A stretch of DNA of 48,089 bases, from NCBI GenBank assembly GCA_002410555.1, contig DHSR01000034.1, positions 1-48,089 of the forward strand, given 5' to 3'. The notes below the pieces were generated by a model that saw nothing but the letters and a program-made list of their open reading frames with translations, searched no databases and had not been told where the DNA came from. The DNA is from Bacteroidales bacterium UBA5281. GTDB taxonomy: Bacteria; Bacteroidota; Bacteroidia; Bacteroidales; Lentimicrobiaceae. The translations under genes and the position numbers were made by a program. Below, piece by piece: positions 17,351 to 26,055 of the stretch. Within the stretch, counting starts at the first letter, position 1; every line of letters starts with the position of its first letter.

Positions 17351-18634
17351 TTAAATACCATTGCTTAGATTCAAGAACTTTTCACGGTATTTAAATTCCA
17401 AATCTGTATTTGGCTCAACAAGCCCTTCCTTTATCAGATGCGCATTGAGAAATGTTTTATTTTTCAGATACAGGTAGCACATCAGGTTATTTTGCTCATC
17501 ATACTTTTGACTGTCAAACTTCATAAAAACCTTTTGTCCTTTGGTTTTATCATAAAGGAACTCTCTGGCTAAGCCGGACGTGTCTTCTTTTTCTTTAATG
17601 CCTATGAGCCTTACAATGAGGTCATTGTTTAATCTTACAAGTTCAGGACTTATTATTTCTTTTATTGAAAAGTACTCCTCCCTTTGTCCACTATTTTTAT
17701 CGATTTTTGAACCAAATTGCAATTTTTTAGGATCCACTTTTTTGTCAAGACTTTGAAAGTCAGTAAACCTGTAAGGAAGATTTTCAAACGCCTCCTCCAC
17801 ATCTAGATTAAAAGAGTCTTTTAAGAATTCATAAGTTGTTCCGGAAATATCTGTTTGATTGATATTAAGTTTCTGTTTGGCAATTTCGATAAATTCAGGA
17901 TTAATCTCATATCCGATTGAGTTCCGCTCCAAATTTTTTGCGGCTAACGAGGTTGTTCCACTCCCCATAAAGGGGTCTAAAACCGTTTCTCCTTTAAAAG
18001 CGAACATTTTAATAAGCCGTTTGGGCAATTCTTCAGGAAACATGGCAATATGACCATCCTGTTTTACACCACCAAAATTCCAATGACCCGAAAAATACTC
18101 CTTCCATTCTTCCGTGGTCATTTTTGATTGGTCTTTAACCTCTTTACTAACCTTTGATGGGGAACCTAACTTCTTGAATATCAAAATAAATTCATAGTCG
18201 ATTGAAAGGATACCATTTCGTGGAGTGGGGAAACTGCCCATTAAGGATGCTCCGCCTGTTGTATTTGTTGTTGTCTGTTTTTGCCAGATAATTGCCCCCA
18301 TGTAATCAAACCCTATGCTTTCGCAGAATTTGATTATTTCTGTCCTGATTGGGATTACTTTATACCGTCCATAATAGACAGCCCGGGCAAACTGGTCTCC
18401 GATATTTATACACAACCTGCATCCATTGTCAAGAACCCGATAGCATTCTTTCCAGACAAGATTCAAATTATTAATATATGTTTCATAATCTTCATGATAG
18501 CCAATCTGACTTTCAATTCCATAGTCTTTTAATTGCCAATAGGGTGGCGAAGTAATTACTAGCTGCACCGCCTCATCAGAAATAAGGTTCATCTGCCGGC
18601 TGTCTCCATTAATTATTTTATGATTTGTCCTCAA
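17351..18634 (-). CDS. DNA methyltransferase (TSPPYW, probably N4-cytosine) with SNase-like C-terminal domain
   Basis: The modification enzyme of the restriction-modification pair. Residues 1 to about 265 form a beta-class amino-methyltransferase, with catalytic motif IV TSPPYW near residue 28 and SAM motif DPFMGSGTTSLAAKN near 217. SPPY-type motif IV usually marks N4-cytosine enzymes. From about residue 335 to 420 the sequence changes to a staphylococcal-nuclease-like pattern: IVRLIGI, a GQKV strand, MCYLYLKNKTFLNAHLIKEGLV, then YREKF. The equivalent of SNase Arg35 is present, but Asp40 reads Lys and the Arg87 position (usually GR) reads NN. The domain is therefore probably catalytically dead and used for binding. 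The total of 427 residues exceeds a usual methyltransferase of this type. Confidence 0.8.
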   Translation of the reverse strand: MRTNHKIINGDSRQMNLISDEAVQLVITSPPYWQLKDYGIESQIGYHEDYETYINNLNLVWKECYRVLDNGCRLCINIGDQFARAVYYGRYKVIPIRTEIIKFCESIGFDYMGAIIWQKQTTTNTTGGASLMGSFPTPRNGILSIDYEFILIFKKLGSPSKVSKEVKDQSKMTTEEWKEYFSGHWNFGGVKQDGHIAMFPEELPKRLIKMFAFKGETVLDPFMGSGTTSLAAKNLERNSIGYEINPEFIEIAKQKLNINQTDISGTTYEFLKDSFNLDVEEAFENLPYRFTDFQSLDKKVDPKKLQFGSKIDKNSGQREEYFSIKEIISPELVRLNNDLIVRLIGIKEKEDTSGLAREFLYDKTKGQKVFMKFDSQKYDEQNNLMCYLYLKNKTFLNAHLIKEGLVEPNTDLEFKYREKFLNLSNGI

Positions 18635-18655
18635 TTTTTATAGCTTTTATATTTG

Positions 18656-18663
18656 CAAAGTTA
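18656..18663 (-). promoter_or_regulatory. Candidate -7 box of the methyltransferase gene
   Basis: Minus-strand TAACTTTG matches TAnnTTTG, 21 bp before the methyltransferase ATG. The -33 position is not convincing. Confidence 0.4.
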
Positions 18664-18809
18664 GTCAAACTTTAGGTTTTCCAGGCCGGTTTTGTAAGCT
18701 CTCTGTCTTGTAAATATCGCGTGAGGTCATTTACTAATGGGAATTTCATAAACTTTAAAAAATCGAGTGTGCATTTTAATCTTTTAACGGAAAACTTCGA
18801 ATGCCTGAT

Positions 18810-18929
18810 TTAAATTAATTGGTCATTAAAGATCAGCCCAAGTCTGTCTTTTTCAGCACCAAAGGTAAACCATACAGATCGGCTCTCTGCCGTTGTGAAC
18901 AATGCTAATTCAAATCCCAATTTATACTT
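18810..18929 (-). pseudogene. Possible 3' remnant of an unidentified coding sequence
   Basis: In the 338-bp gap between the methyltransferase and the DUF1828 gene, one minus-strand frame stays open for 39 codons and reads like protein (LGFELALFTTAESRSVWF, then FGAEKDRLGLIF) before a TAA. There is no start codon. The stretch directly after the DUF1828 stop (IPDIKSKAPIKV) is in another frame. It may be a decayed gene end. No family recognised. Confidence 0.25.
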
Positions 18930-18972
18930 TTATGGGTGCTTTAGATTTTATGTCGGGGATGTTCCCTGTCTG

Positions 18973-19758
18973 TCAATTCATATTTACTTTTCTAAGAAGT
19001 TTTCTCGAAAAGTCTGCCTCTGCATCTAATGAAGCAATCATTTCTCCACCGGCGTTTGAAAGTCTTGCCAAATCTTGTTTTGGTATTGAGCCCTGATCAG
19101 AAAAAATCAACAAACTATCAAAGTCAGCCTTCGCTCTTAGAAGCCTCTCCAGGATTATGGTTGTCAACCGGGCCTTATCACGATTTGGAATACCGAATAA
19201 AAATAAAGGCGCATATTTACCTTCTATCCTAAAATCAATAGGATAGTCCGTTGCATTTTCCATCTCGTCAAAATAATAGTCTTTTGTGACTTTGCCTTCA
19301 TCCACTATATTGAACAGTTGTTCTTGTAAATCTTCATAAAATGTTGACTCTGCCCGGGCTCTGTTCAAAAAAGTAAGATCATTTATTTTCGTTAAAGCCT
19401 GTCCAAGCCTGAAAATATTAGATCCTAAATTTTCGACAGGTGTATCAATAAAAAACTCTCCGTTATCTTCATCAATGAAAGTGTCAGCCTTTATCTGTTC
19501 AAATAATTTGCCCCGAGTTCCTTCTCTAAATTTATCCACATCGTTATCATAACTTAAATGCATCATAGTGTGTCCCATATCAGTTAATCTGATAATTCCA
19601 CCCGGCATTTCTTTGATATAAATCTGATAGGGGTCACCATCTGCAAAGTAAAATGGCGTTTCAATGGAAAGTAATTCCCCTTTCCCTGGCCTGATTTTCA
19701 CTTCTGCACACATGAGTGAGCAAAGAGTTTCCTGTAATTTATCTATATCAAGGTTCAT
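18973..19758 (-). CDS. DUF1828/DUF1829 domain protein
   Basis: A 261-residue soluble protein. The N-terminal half fits DUF1828: ETPFYFADGDPYQIYIKE near residue 30, IIRLTDMGHTMMHLSYD near 55, and FIDTPVENLGSNIFRLGQAL near 100. The C-terminal half fits the partner domain DUF1829: IDFRIEGKYAPLFLFG near 175 and ARLTTIILERLLR. The function of this pair is not established to my knowledge. Such genes are often found among phage and defence genes. It lies upstream of, and on the same strand as, the MjaI-like restriction-modification genes, so it may be an accessory component of that island; the 338-bp gap argues against a single tight operon. Confidence 0.75.
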   Translation of the reverse strand: MNLDIDKLQETLCSLMCAEVKIRPGKGELLSIETPFYFADGDPYQIYIKEMPGGIIRLTDMGHTMMHLSYDNDVDKFREGTRGKLFEQIKADTFIDEDNGEFFIDTPVENLGSNIFRLGQALTKINDLTFLNRARAESTFYEDLQEQLFNIVDEGKVTKDYYFDEMENATDYPIDFRIEGKYAPLFLFGIPNRDKARLTTIILERLLRAKADFDSLLIFSDQGSIPKQDLARLSNAGGEMIASLDAEADFSRKLLRKVNMN

Positions 19759-19894
19759 TGGTCAAAAAGTTTTGTTTGACTTGTATTGTCAGGTGTTGTA
19801 GATATTCCTGAAACCTTACAGTAGCATATCCCACTATTTATCAGGAGCTAGTCACTTCGTGCCAAATGAAGTCCTACTCATTAAAGCGCGTTTT

Positions 19895-20383
19895 TTATAA
19901 ATTTAAGAAAAAGCCAAAATTTGCTCCATCAGAAATAGGATTGGATTCTATAACTTCATCGCTTATCGTATTTAGTCCGTACCTCAAACATGGTGCAACC
20001 GAAATGGATAAATTGTCCAGATGCAGGAAATCATATGATACCAACAGAGGCATGTCTAAGTAACTGACACTAATATTGGATTCCTGCGGAATAAGCGGGT
20101 CATTAGGTTCAGCAATAGCCCAGGAATATTCAAGGATGTAACCTTTAGTTGAAAAAAGCAAGCCCGTCTTTACTGAAGCATTTTCAGCGAAATTGTAATT
20201 TATTGAAAGGCCTAAACTATAGTTAATCTTTGTTTTATACTCATGCTCAAAGCCTGGAACGCTTTTGAATTGGTAATTGTAGAAGTCAGGCGAACCTATA
20301 ATTCCAATTGATATTTTGTTGACTTGTCCATTGGCCAATAGGACCAAAAGGAATAAAACTAAGAATAAAGATGTTTTTTTCAT
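19895..20383 (-). CDS. PorT-like outer-membrane barrel protein, truncated
   Basis: A 162-residue product with a signal peptide (KKTSLFLVLFLLVLLANGQ) followed by outer-membrane barrel strands: ISIGIIGSPDF, YSLGLSINYNF, SVKTGLLFSTKGY, YLDMPLLVSYDF and LSISVAPCLRYGL. The strand pattern and YLDMPLLV are typical of the PorT/OmpA-like barrel domain of Bacteroidota. Members are normally longer than 200 residues and end in an aromatic strand. Here the frame stops after FGFFLNL, about two to three strands short, with no recognisable continuation in another frame. The start at 20383 gives a clean signal peptide. Repeat copy R1 lies immediately upstream. Confidence 0.6.
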   Translation of the reverse strand: MKKTSLFLVLFLLVLLANGQVNKISIGIIGSPDFYNYQFKSVPGFEHEYKTKINYSLGLSINYNFAENASVKTGLLFSTKGYILEYSWAIAEPNDPLIPQESNISVSYLDMPLLVSYDFLHLDNLSISVAPCLRYGLNTISDEVIESNPISDGANFGFFLNL

Positions 20384-20450
20384 TGTTTGTGTGACTTTGT
20401 TTTTCAAAATGGGGTTTAACGAGCCTGGCTATGCAACACCACGCATATTT

Positions 20451-20528
20451 CCATCTTGTATTTAGCCCTTTAATTTCTATTGAGCCAACAAATATCTCTG
20501 CTAAGATAGAAGTTTTTAAATATCCAAC
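20451..20528 (-). repeat. Promoter-leader repeat, copy R1
   Basis: The first copy of a dispersed repeat. On the minus strand it carries TTGG, then a -7-like TATCTTAG, then a leader that includes GGCTCAATAG. On the plus strand 20455-20486 matches 35386-35417 at 27 of 32 positions. The CTGCTAAGATAGAA segment (20498-20511) also occurs at 33541-33554. It lies between PAP2 and the PorT-like gene and probably promotes the latter. Confidence 0.6.
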
Positions 20529-20603
20529 TCACCCTACGGACTTTTTATTTACCCCGGAGGATTTAACAACCAACCTTTCTTTAAACCTCCCTCAACCCTT
20601 TTT

Positions 20604-21425
20604 CTACAAATCCACCGAAACAGCCATACCACTATACTCCCCAAAAAATGGAATTACCGTATAGTTTTTCTTTTTATTGACTTTGTGTAAGTGTGGGATG
20701 AGGATGCCGGTGGCGGCCCCAACAGCTAGGCCGGTAAGGGCATCGGTAGGGTAGTGCTTGCTTGCACGCAGACGGAAGTAACCGACAAAAACAGGAGGAA
20801 TTACTGCAGCAGCAAAAAGCCAGTATTTTTTATTGCCCAGTTCAGGGTGATAATCAGAATACACCTTGGCGGTGAAAAAGGAAGCCCCGGCAGTCCAGGA
20901 GGTGTGGCCGCTAAAAAAGGAATCGCGGGTTCCTCCTCCCAGTTTCATACTCATGTCAAAATCGGGATTGTACACAAAGGGGCGGATGCGGTTATGCGTC
21001 ATAGGACCGCCCCACAAATACATATGCCCTCCGACGGCCTGGGCTTCCAGATAGAGGAAAAGCACAGGCAGCCAGTCTTTTCTGATTTCTTTATCAAAAG
21101 CCAGCAGCGCAGGTAAAGCCAGAGCAACATTCATCCCGATGTCGGAGATGAGTTGTGCATTATCATAATTGTCGCGCTTTTGAAAAGCGGCCCGCCGGTC
21201 GAAAAACCAGATTTTATCGCGGTCCAGATTGAGTATAGTGGCGGAATCAAGCCGGGTCTTATCTTTCAATAAACCGAGGCCGTAGTAATTCAGCGCATAC
21301 CCGACCACCGTGGCGGGAGCCTCCCATTTATAATTAACCTGATAAACCTTTTCGGATTCAGGGTTTTGAGCTGTTATAGAAAAGCTTGTCAATAGAAGCG
21401 TAAGCAGGAGGATTATTGTTTTCAA
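20604..21425 (-). CDS. PAP2-superfamily phosphatase, exported
   Basis: A 273-residue PAP2 (acid phosphatase/lipid phosphatase) protein. A signal peptide ends near SITA-QN. The PAP2 signature appears in order: MTHNRIRPFVY near residue 145 (KxxxxxxRP-type), SFFSGHTSWTAG near 168 (PSGH-type, here FSGH), and RLRASKHYPTDALTG near 220 (SRxxxxHxxxD-type). Several hydrophobic segments lie between. Members in Bacteroidota act on undecaprenyl pyrophosphate or lipid A phosphates; the substrate here is not evident. It is flanked by long repeat-containing gaps and is probably transcribed alone. Confidence 0.85.
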   Translation of the reverse strand: MKTIILLLTLLLTSFSITAQNPESEKVYQVNYKWEAPATVVGYALNYYGLGLLKDKTRLDSATILNLDRDKIWFFDRRAAFQKRDNYDNAQLISDIGMNVALALPALLAFDKEIRKDWLPVLFLYLEAQAVGGHMYLWGGPMTHNRIRPFVYNPDFDMSMKLGGGTRDSFFSGHTSWTAGASFFTAKVYSDYHPELGNKKYWLFAAAVIPPVFVGYFRLRASKHYPTDALTGLAVGAATGILIPHLHKVNKKKNYTVIPFFGEYSGMAVSVDL

Positions 21426-21799
21426 TTTAATGCTATATAGTCCGTTAATGTTAGTCTCACGCGATCCCGATAGCGGGACAGAAGGAGTTTATTAAATTGT
21501 TGTCTGCGACCATCGACCATCGTCTTTCATAATCACCTCACCCCAGCCTTCTCCTGCCTTCGACTTCGCTCAGGCACCGAAAGGAAAGGGAGCTAATCCG
21601 TCTATTGGGATTAGAAATTTTCCCTCCCCTTGTCTTGTTGATTTGTTGTCCCGATAGCTTTCGGGATGTTGAGGTGTTGATTTGTTGAGATGTTGAGGTG
21701 TTGTTAAAAATCCGCAATCTTCATATCCGCACATCATCACATCTGCAATCTGAAATCCGAACCGGAGCGAAGCGGAGCTCACCGAAGGTAAATCCGAAA
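21426..21799. repeat. Repeat-rich intergenic region between PAP2 and the RND pump gene
   Basis: No gene seen. The region holds a hairpin TCCCG-ATAG-CGGGA (21465-21478), a second hairpin TCCCGA-TAGCTT-TCGGGA (21649-21666), and a run of TGTTGA-type heptamers around 21652-21710. It ends with the 30-bp repeat at 21771-21800, shared with 72-101. The two hairpins share the arm ATCCCGATAG. These look like dispersed repetitive elements at the 3' end of the efflux operon. Confidence 0.6.
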
Positions 21800-24700
21800 T
21801 CATCTCTCCATCATCTCCCTCCTAAACTCATAATCCTTATACGACACCTTAAACAGTATGCGATACAGCACCGGTACAAACAGCAGGGTAATGACCGTGG
21901 CAAACAGCAGCCCGAAAATAATGGCCAGCGTTAGCGGTTGCCACAGCAGGTCGCCGCTGAAGAGCAGGGGAAGCATCCCCAGTGAAGTGGTGAGCGTGGT
22001 GAGTATAACCGGTCGGAATCGACTGTTCGCAGCCAAAAGTATGGCATCCCGGCGGTCAACATCCGGATTTTCCGCTGCTTCAACATCAATGCGGTCAATT
22101 AGGATAATTCCGTTGTTCACCACTATCCCCGCAAGGGCAATTATGCCAAGGATACCAAAGAAACTCACAAACGAACCACCGATAAACCAGCCGGCAATGG
22201 CGCCGATGATTCCCAGGGGGATAACCATCACAATAATAAATGATTTCCGGATGGAATTAAACTGCAACACCAGCAAAATCACGATAAGGAAAAAGGCCAG
22301 CGGCAGGCGCGAAAATATGGCGCTAAGGTTCTCGTTGGTATCTTCATCTTCACCACCAAATTCATAGGTATAACCGGCATTCCAGGTAGTTTGTTGCTCC
22401 TTCATCCAGGGTTCGATGTCCTCAAAAATATCGGCAGCATTATAACCCTGTGCCAAATGTGCACCTACGGTCATGGTTTTTACCCTGTCCTTGCGGATGA
22501 TTTTACCGAATTGCCATTCTAAACGGATATCGGCCACCTGCGCAAGGGGAATATTCTGCCCGGTGGGCGCAGAATAGATATTAAAGGCCCTGACCGATTC
22601 AATATCCTGCTCATTTACATCGGTACTGCTCATGTAGATGGGGATGCGCTTGTCGGTTTCGCGAAAATCATCAATGCGAATGCCCGAAAGCCCGGCATTG
22701 AGCGACATGGCAATTCCCATATTGGTAAGTCCTGCCCGCTGCGCTTTGTCGGGATCAATATCTACGACCAGCTTTTTAATTTTCGGGCCCCAGTCATCGT
22801 TAATATTGCGTGCGCCATCAATGGAAACAAGTCTTTCTTTCACCTTTTCGGAGATAGCGGCCAGTTGTTCGGGGTCATCTCCCGATATGCGTATTTCAAC
22901 CGGCGTGCCCGAAGCGCCGGCTCCGGTCAGCCTGTTTACGCGTATATCGGCATCGGGAATGTTGTCGAGGCAATATTTATCCAGACACGCAATCACGTAA
23001 TCATTATCCTTGTCGCCGGTGGTATTGAGCAACATATGGGCGTAACTTGACTTGGGCTCATTTTTAAAATAACCCAGGTCGTAGGGTTCGGGTCCTTCAC
23101 CAATAAAAGTAGAGAAATCGAGCACACCCGGATTGGAGGTTTTTCCGGGGTTTACCATCAGTGAATCAAGGATGTAATTGCCAATGCCTGCCACCGCGGC
23201 TTCAGTATAGCCAATTTTAGTGCCTTCGGGAAATACAATATCCACGGTTACCAGGTTGCGGTCGCTGTCGGGCACCAGCTTGAACGGCAGCAGTTTCATA
23301 GATAATATGGCTCCCACAAAAATAACGGCAATGAGTACCAGGAAAACCACTGGTCTTTTCAACACCTTGAATAGCTGCTCATTATACCACAAATTCACAC
23401 TTATCATGCCCCGGTCTATCCTGTTTGGTCCTTTTTTTTCGTTCTTTGAAGAGGTTTTTATAATAAGAAGAGCCAATAAAGGGATAAAAGTAAAGGCCAG
23501 GAACCATGAACTAAGCAGGGTGAGACTCACTACCCAAAACAACGGCGATGAAATTTCGCCCATAGGCGTTTCGGCCAGAGCAAAAGGCAAAAAGGCCGAC
23601 GCAGTGGTAAGCGTAGAAATAAGCAAAGGAATAACCAGTACTTTGCTGGAATAAATGCTTGCTTCCCGCAACTTCATCCCTTTATCCATTTGAACGAGTA
23701 TGGATTCTGACAACACAATACCGTTATCTACCAGCAATCCCAGCGAAATGATGAGGGCCGCCAGCGATACCTTATTGAATCCAAAATCGAGCAAACCCAG
23801 GAAAAAGAAAGTGAACAATATAACCATTGGGAGCAATGCTGCCACCAGGGAGCCGGTTCGGAATCCCAAAAAGAAAAACATAATGAGCAGCACAATGACC
23901 ACACTTTGCAGGATGTTTACCAAAAAGCTGTTCACCTGACTATTTACAACCTTGTCCTGCGAAGCAGAGCGCAATACCTCCACTCCTACCGGCAACTGGC
24001 TGTTGATCTGTGGTAGTAATTTGTCCACATCCTCACCCAGGCGCACGATATTGGCGCCATCTTTCAGCGACATAAACAAGGCAACCGCATCGCGGCCATT
24101 GATTTTCACAATCTTCTCGCGGGGCGAAACGTAGTCGGAATATATGTTTGTGGTGATGTCTTTTAAAAATACCGAACCGCCATTTGAGGTGGGGATAAGG
24201 ATTTTCTTCAGGTCTTCTATCGTTTTGAAGCTTCCCGAAGGTTCAACCTCAATACGCTTGCGGCCCATGTTAATTTCGCCACCGGGATACAGGATATTGG
24301 TCGCCGAAAGGATGTTCCGTAATTTAATGGCATCCAGGCCGTAACGCGCCAATTGCTTATCGTCAATCTCTATAAAAATACGCTCTTCCTGCACGCCACC
24401 ATACTTCACTTTGGCTGCATCGGGAAGCATCAGCAGTTCATCGCGCACCTTTTCGGCATAACCATACAAGGTATTGTAGGGTACACCATCGCCCGTAACG
24501 CCCAATATCAGGCCGAACACCGTTCCTATGTCCTCATCTTTAACGATAGGTCCGAAAACTCCCTGCGGAAGAAGGGGCTTTGTATCTTCAATCTTATTGC
24601 GCAAGTGTTCCCAAACGCCCGGGAGCTTTTTGCCGCTCACCTGCACCACCAGCTCAACCCGGATTACGGAGAGTCCGGCTGTGGATTCGCTTTCGATGGT

Positions 24701-24934
24701 TTTTATTTCGGCTATTTCGCGGATAACTTCTTCCAAAGGCTTGGTAACCAACTCTTCCACCTGGAGCGGGGTGGCACCGGGATATTTGGTTACCACGGTA
24801 GCAATGCGCACGGTGTAAGGCGGCATACTATCGCGCTCCATTTGAAAATAGTTGAGCACCCCGATGATGCCAACGATTATAAAGACGATAACCGTAATGC
24901 GGTTGTTGTCGAATGCTATTTTTGTGAGGTTCAT
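21800..24934 (-). CDS. RND efflux pump, inner-membrane permease (AcrB-like)
   Basis: The 1044-residue proton-driven pump of a tripartite efflux complex. The first helix begins at about residue 12 (VIVFIIVGIIGVL), followed by the large periplasmic porter loop (KYPGATPLQVEELVTKPLEE). The central helix block ALIISLGLLVDNGIVLSE carries the transmembrane Asp used in proton relay. A second porter loop follows, and the C-terminal block has GIVVNNGIILIDRI and PLLFSG. Length and repeat architecture match the AcrB/HAE-type family. It is the last gene of a four-gene operon, 21 bp after the adaptor gene. Substrates are unknown. Confidence 0.95.
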   Translation of the reverse strand: MNLTKIAFDNNRITVIVFIIVGIIGVLNYFQMERDSMPPYTVRIATVVTKYPGATPLQVEELVTKPLEEVIREIAEIKTIESESTAGLSVIRVELVVQVSGKKLPGVWEHLRNKIEDTKPLLPQGVFGPIVKDEDIGTVFGLILGVTGDGVPYNTLYGYAEKVRDELLMLPDAAKVKYGGVQEERIFIEIDDKQLARYGLDAIKLRNILSATNILYPGGEINMGRKRIEVEPSGSFKTIEDLKKILIPTSNGGSVFLKDITTNIYSDYVSPREKIVKINGRDAVALFMSLKDGANIVRLGEDVDKLLPQINSQLPVGVEVLRSASQDKVVNSQVNSFLVNILQSVVIVLLIMFFFLGFRTGSLVAALLPMVILFTFFFLGLLDFGFNKVSLAALIISLGLLVDNGIVLSESILVQMDKGMKLREASIYSSKVLVIPLLISTLTTASAFLPFALAETPMGEISSPLFWVVSLTLLSSWFLAFTFIPLLALLIIKTSSKNEKKGPNRIDRGMISVNLWYNEQLFKVLKRPVVFLVLIAVIFVGAILSMKLLPFKLVPDSDRNLVTVDIVFPEGTKIGYTEAAVAGIGNYILDSLMVNPGKTSNPGVLDFSTFIGEGPEPYDLGYFKNEPKSSYAHMLLNTTGDKDNDYVIACLDKYCLDNIPDADIRVNRLTGAGASGTPVEIRISGDDPEQLAAISEKVKERLVSIDGARNINDDWGPKIKKLVVDIDPDKAQRAGLTNMGIAMSLNAGLSGIRIDDFRETDKRIPIYMSSTDVNEQDIESVRAFNIYSAPTGQNIPLAQVADIRLEWQFGKIIRKDRVKTMTVGAHLAQGYNAADIFEDIEPWMKEQQTTWNAGYTYEFGGEDEDTNENLSAIFSRLPLAFFLIVILLVLQFNSIRKSFIIVMVIPLGIIGAIAGWFIGGSFVSFFGILGIIALAGIVVNNGIILIDRIDVEAAENPDVDRRDAILLAANSRFRPVILTTLTTSLGMLPLLFSGDLLWQPLTLAIIFGLLFATVITLLFVPVLYRILFKVSYKDYEFRREMMER

Positions 24935-24955
24935 GACCGATCGTTCATTTGATTC

Positions 24956-26053
24956 TTAAAAATCGCTGTTGCTAAGCAGCCTTACTTTTTTACCATCGTA
25001 CAAGAAACTGATGCCCGCCGTTATTACGATATCACCTTCTGTAAGGCCTTCGGTAATTTCAACGCCTTGAGGGGTTATTTCGCCAAGAGTCACCTTTTTA
25101 CGGGTTGCCTGATAAATGCCTTCTTCACCGGTTTTGGTTGCGATGTAAACAAAGTCCCCATCCCGGTCGTGGCTAATGGCATCGGCTACAACCAGTATAG
25201 CGCCGGGAGTGGTTTTACCATCGCGGCTTAAGGGAATTTCTACCGTACCGGTCATCCCCGGCTGTAATAGAGTGGTTTCTCCTTCTATTTGAATGATTAC
25301 CGGAAAAATGGGCGCATTTGGACTTCCGGGGCTGACTTCCGAAACTTCCCCCCTGTATGTTTTCCCCGGAAGGGAAGTAAACCGGACCTTTACCTTTTGC
25401 CCTTTGCTGATGCGTGCAATAATGCTTTCGGGGACGGCTGTTCTAACCTCGATATTGTTTAAGGAGGAGAACACTACAATGGGATGCCCCGGCGCTGCCA
25501 TCTCGTTTTCCTGTGCCATCACCGCCGAAACAGTGCCCCGGTAGGGAGCGGTGAGGGTGGTATAATCCAGTTGATTTTGTGCCGCCTTCAACTGCGATTT
25601 TGCGGTTTGAAGCATGGCTTCCGCCGACTCAAACTGCGCCCTGGCCTTTTCATATTCATTCAGGGATACATTGTTGTTGGCGTACAGATTCTCAATCCGC
25701 AAAAAAGCAGATTTCGCCGTTGAAAACTGAACTTCGGCATTTTTTAATCCCGACAGGGCCTTATTGGCATTGATGCGGTAATCCGCTGCGTCAATACGTG
25801 CAACCAGTGCACCTTTGGGTAGGGTATCGCCCAGTTTCACAGCTATTTTTTCGATGGTACCACCCACCCTGAAGCTCAATCTGGCCTCGTTGGCAGGTTG
25901 GGTTACGCCAGAAAAACTCCGCAGGTCACCACTTGACGTGGAAACTGCCTCCTGATAAAATACCGGCCGTATGGCTTCCTCTGCCGTTTTTTTCTTACCG
26001 CAGCCGGCGGCCAGGATAAGTACTCCCAAAATCAGATAATGAAATTTTTTCAT
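24956..26053 (-). CDS. RND efflux periplasmic adaptor (HlyD/MFP family), lipoprotein
   Basis: A 365-residue membrane-fusion protein linking the pump to the outer-membrane channel. A lipoprotein signal ends ILAAGCGKKK. The barrel-sandwich (lipoyl-like) halves are LSFRVGGTIEKIAVKLGDTL near residue 60 and YRGTVSAVMAQENEMAAPG near 165. A coiled-coil hairpin lies between them (about 95-155). The beta-barrel domain includes VKVRFTSLPGKTYRGEVSEV. It starts 2 bp after the outer-membrane gene's stop, so translation is likely coupled. Confidence 0.95.
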   Translation of the reverse strand: MKKFHYLILGVLILAAGCGKKKTAEEAIRPVFYQEAVSTSSGDLRSFSGVTQPANEARLSFRVGGTIEKIAVKLGDTLPKGALVARIDAADYRINANKALSGLKNAEVQFSTAKSAFLRIENLYANNNVSLNEYEKARAQFESAEAMLQTAKSQLKAAQNQLDYTTLTAPYRGTVSAVMAQENEMAAPGHPIVVFSSLNNIEVRTAVPESIIARISKGQKVKVRFTSLPGKTYRGEVSEVSPGSPNAPIFPVIIQIEGETTLLQPGMTGTVEIPLSRDGKTTPGAILVVADAISHDRDGDFVYIATKTGEEGIYQATRKKVTLGEITPQGVEITEGLTEGDIVITAGISFLYDGKKVRLLSNSDF

Positions 26054-26055
26054 CT

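Noticed and set aside
16566..18634. CTAG avoidance as evidence for MjaI specificity
   Set aside because: CTAG occurs in several places in the window, including within the methyltransferase gene, and I did not count expected frequencies. A methylated genome need not lack the site.
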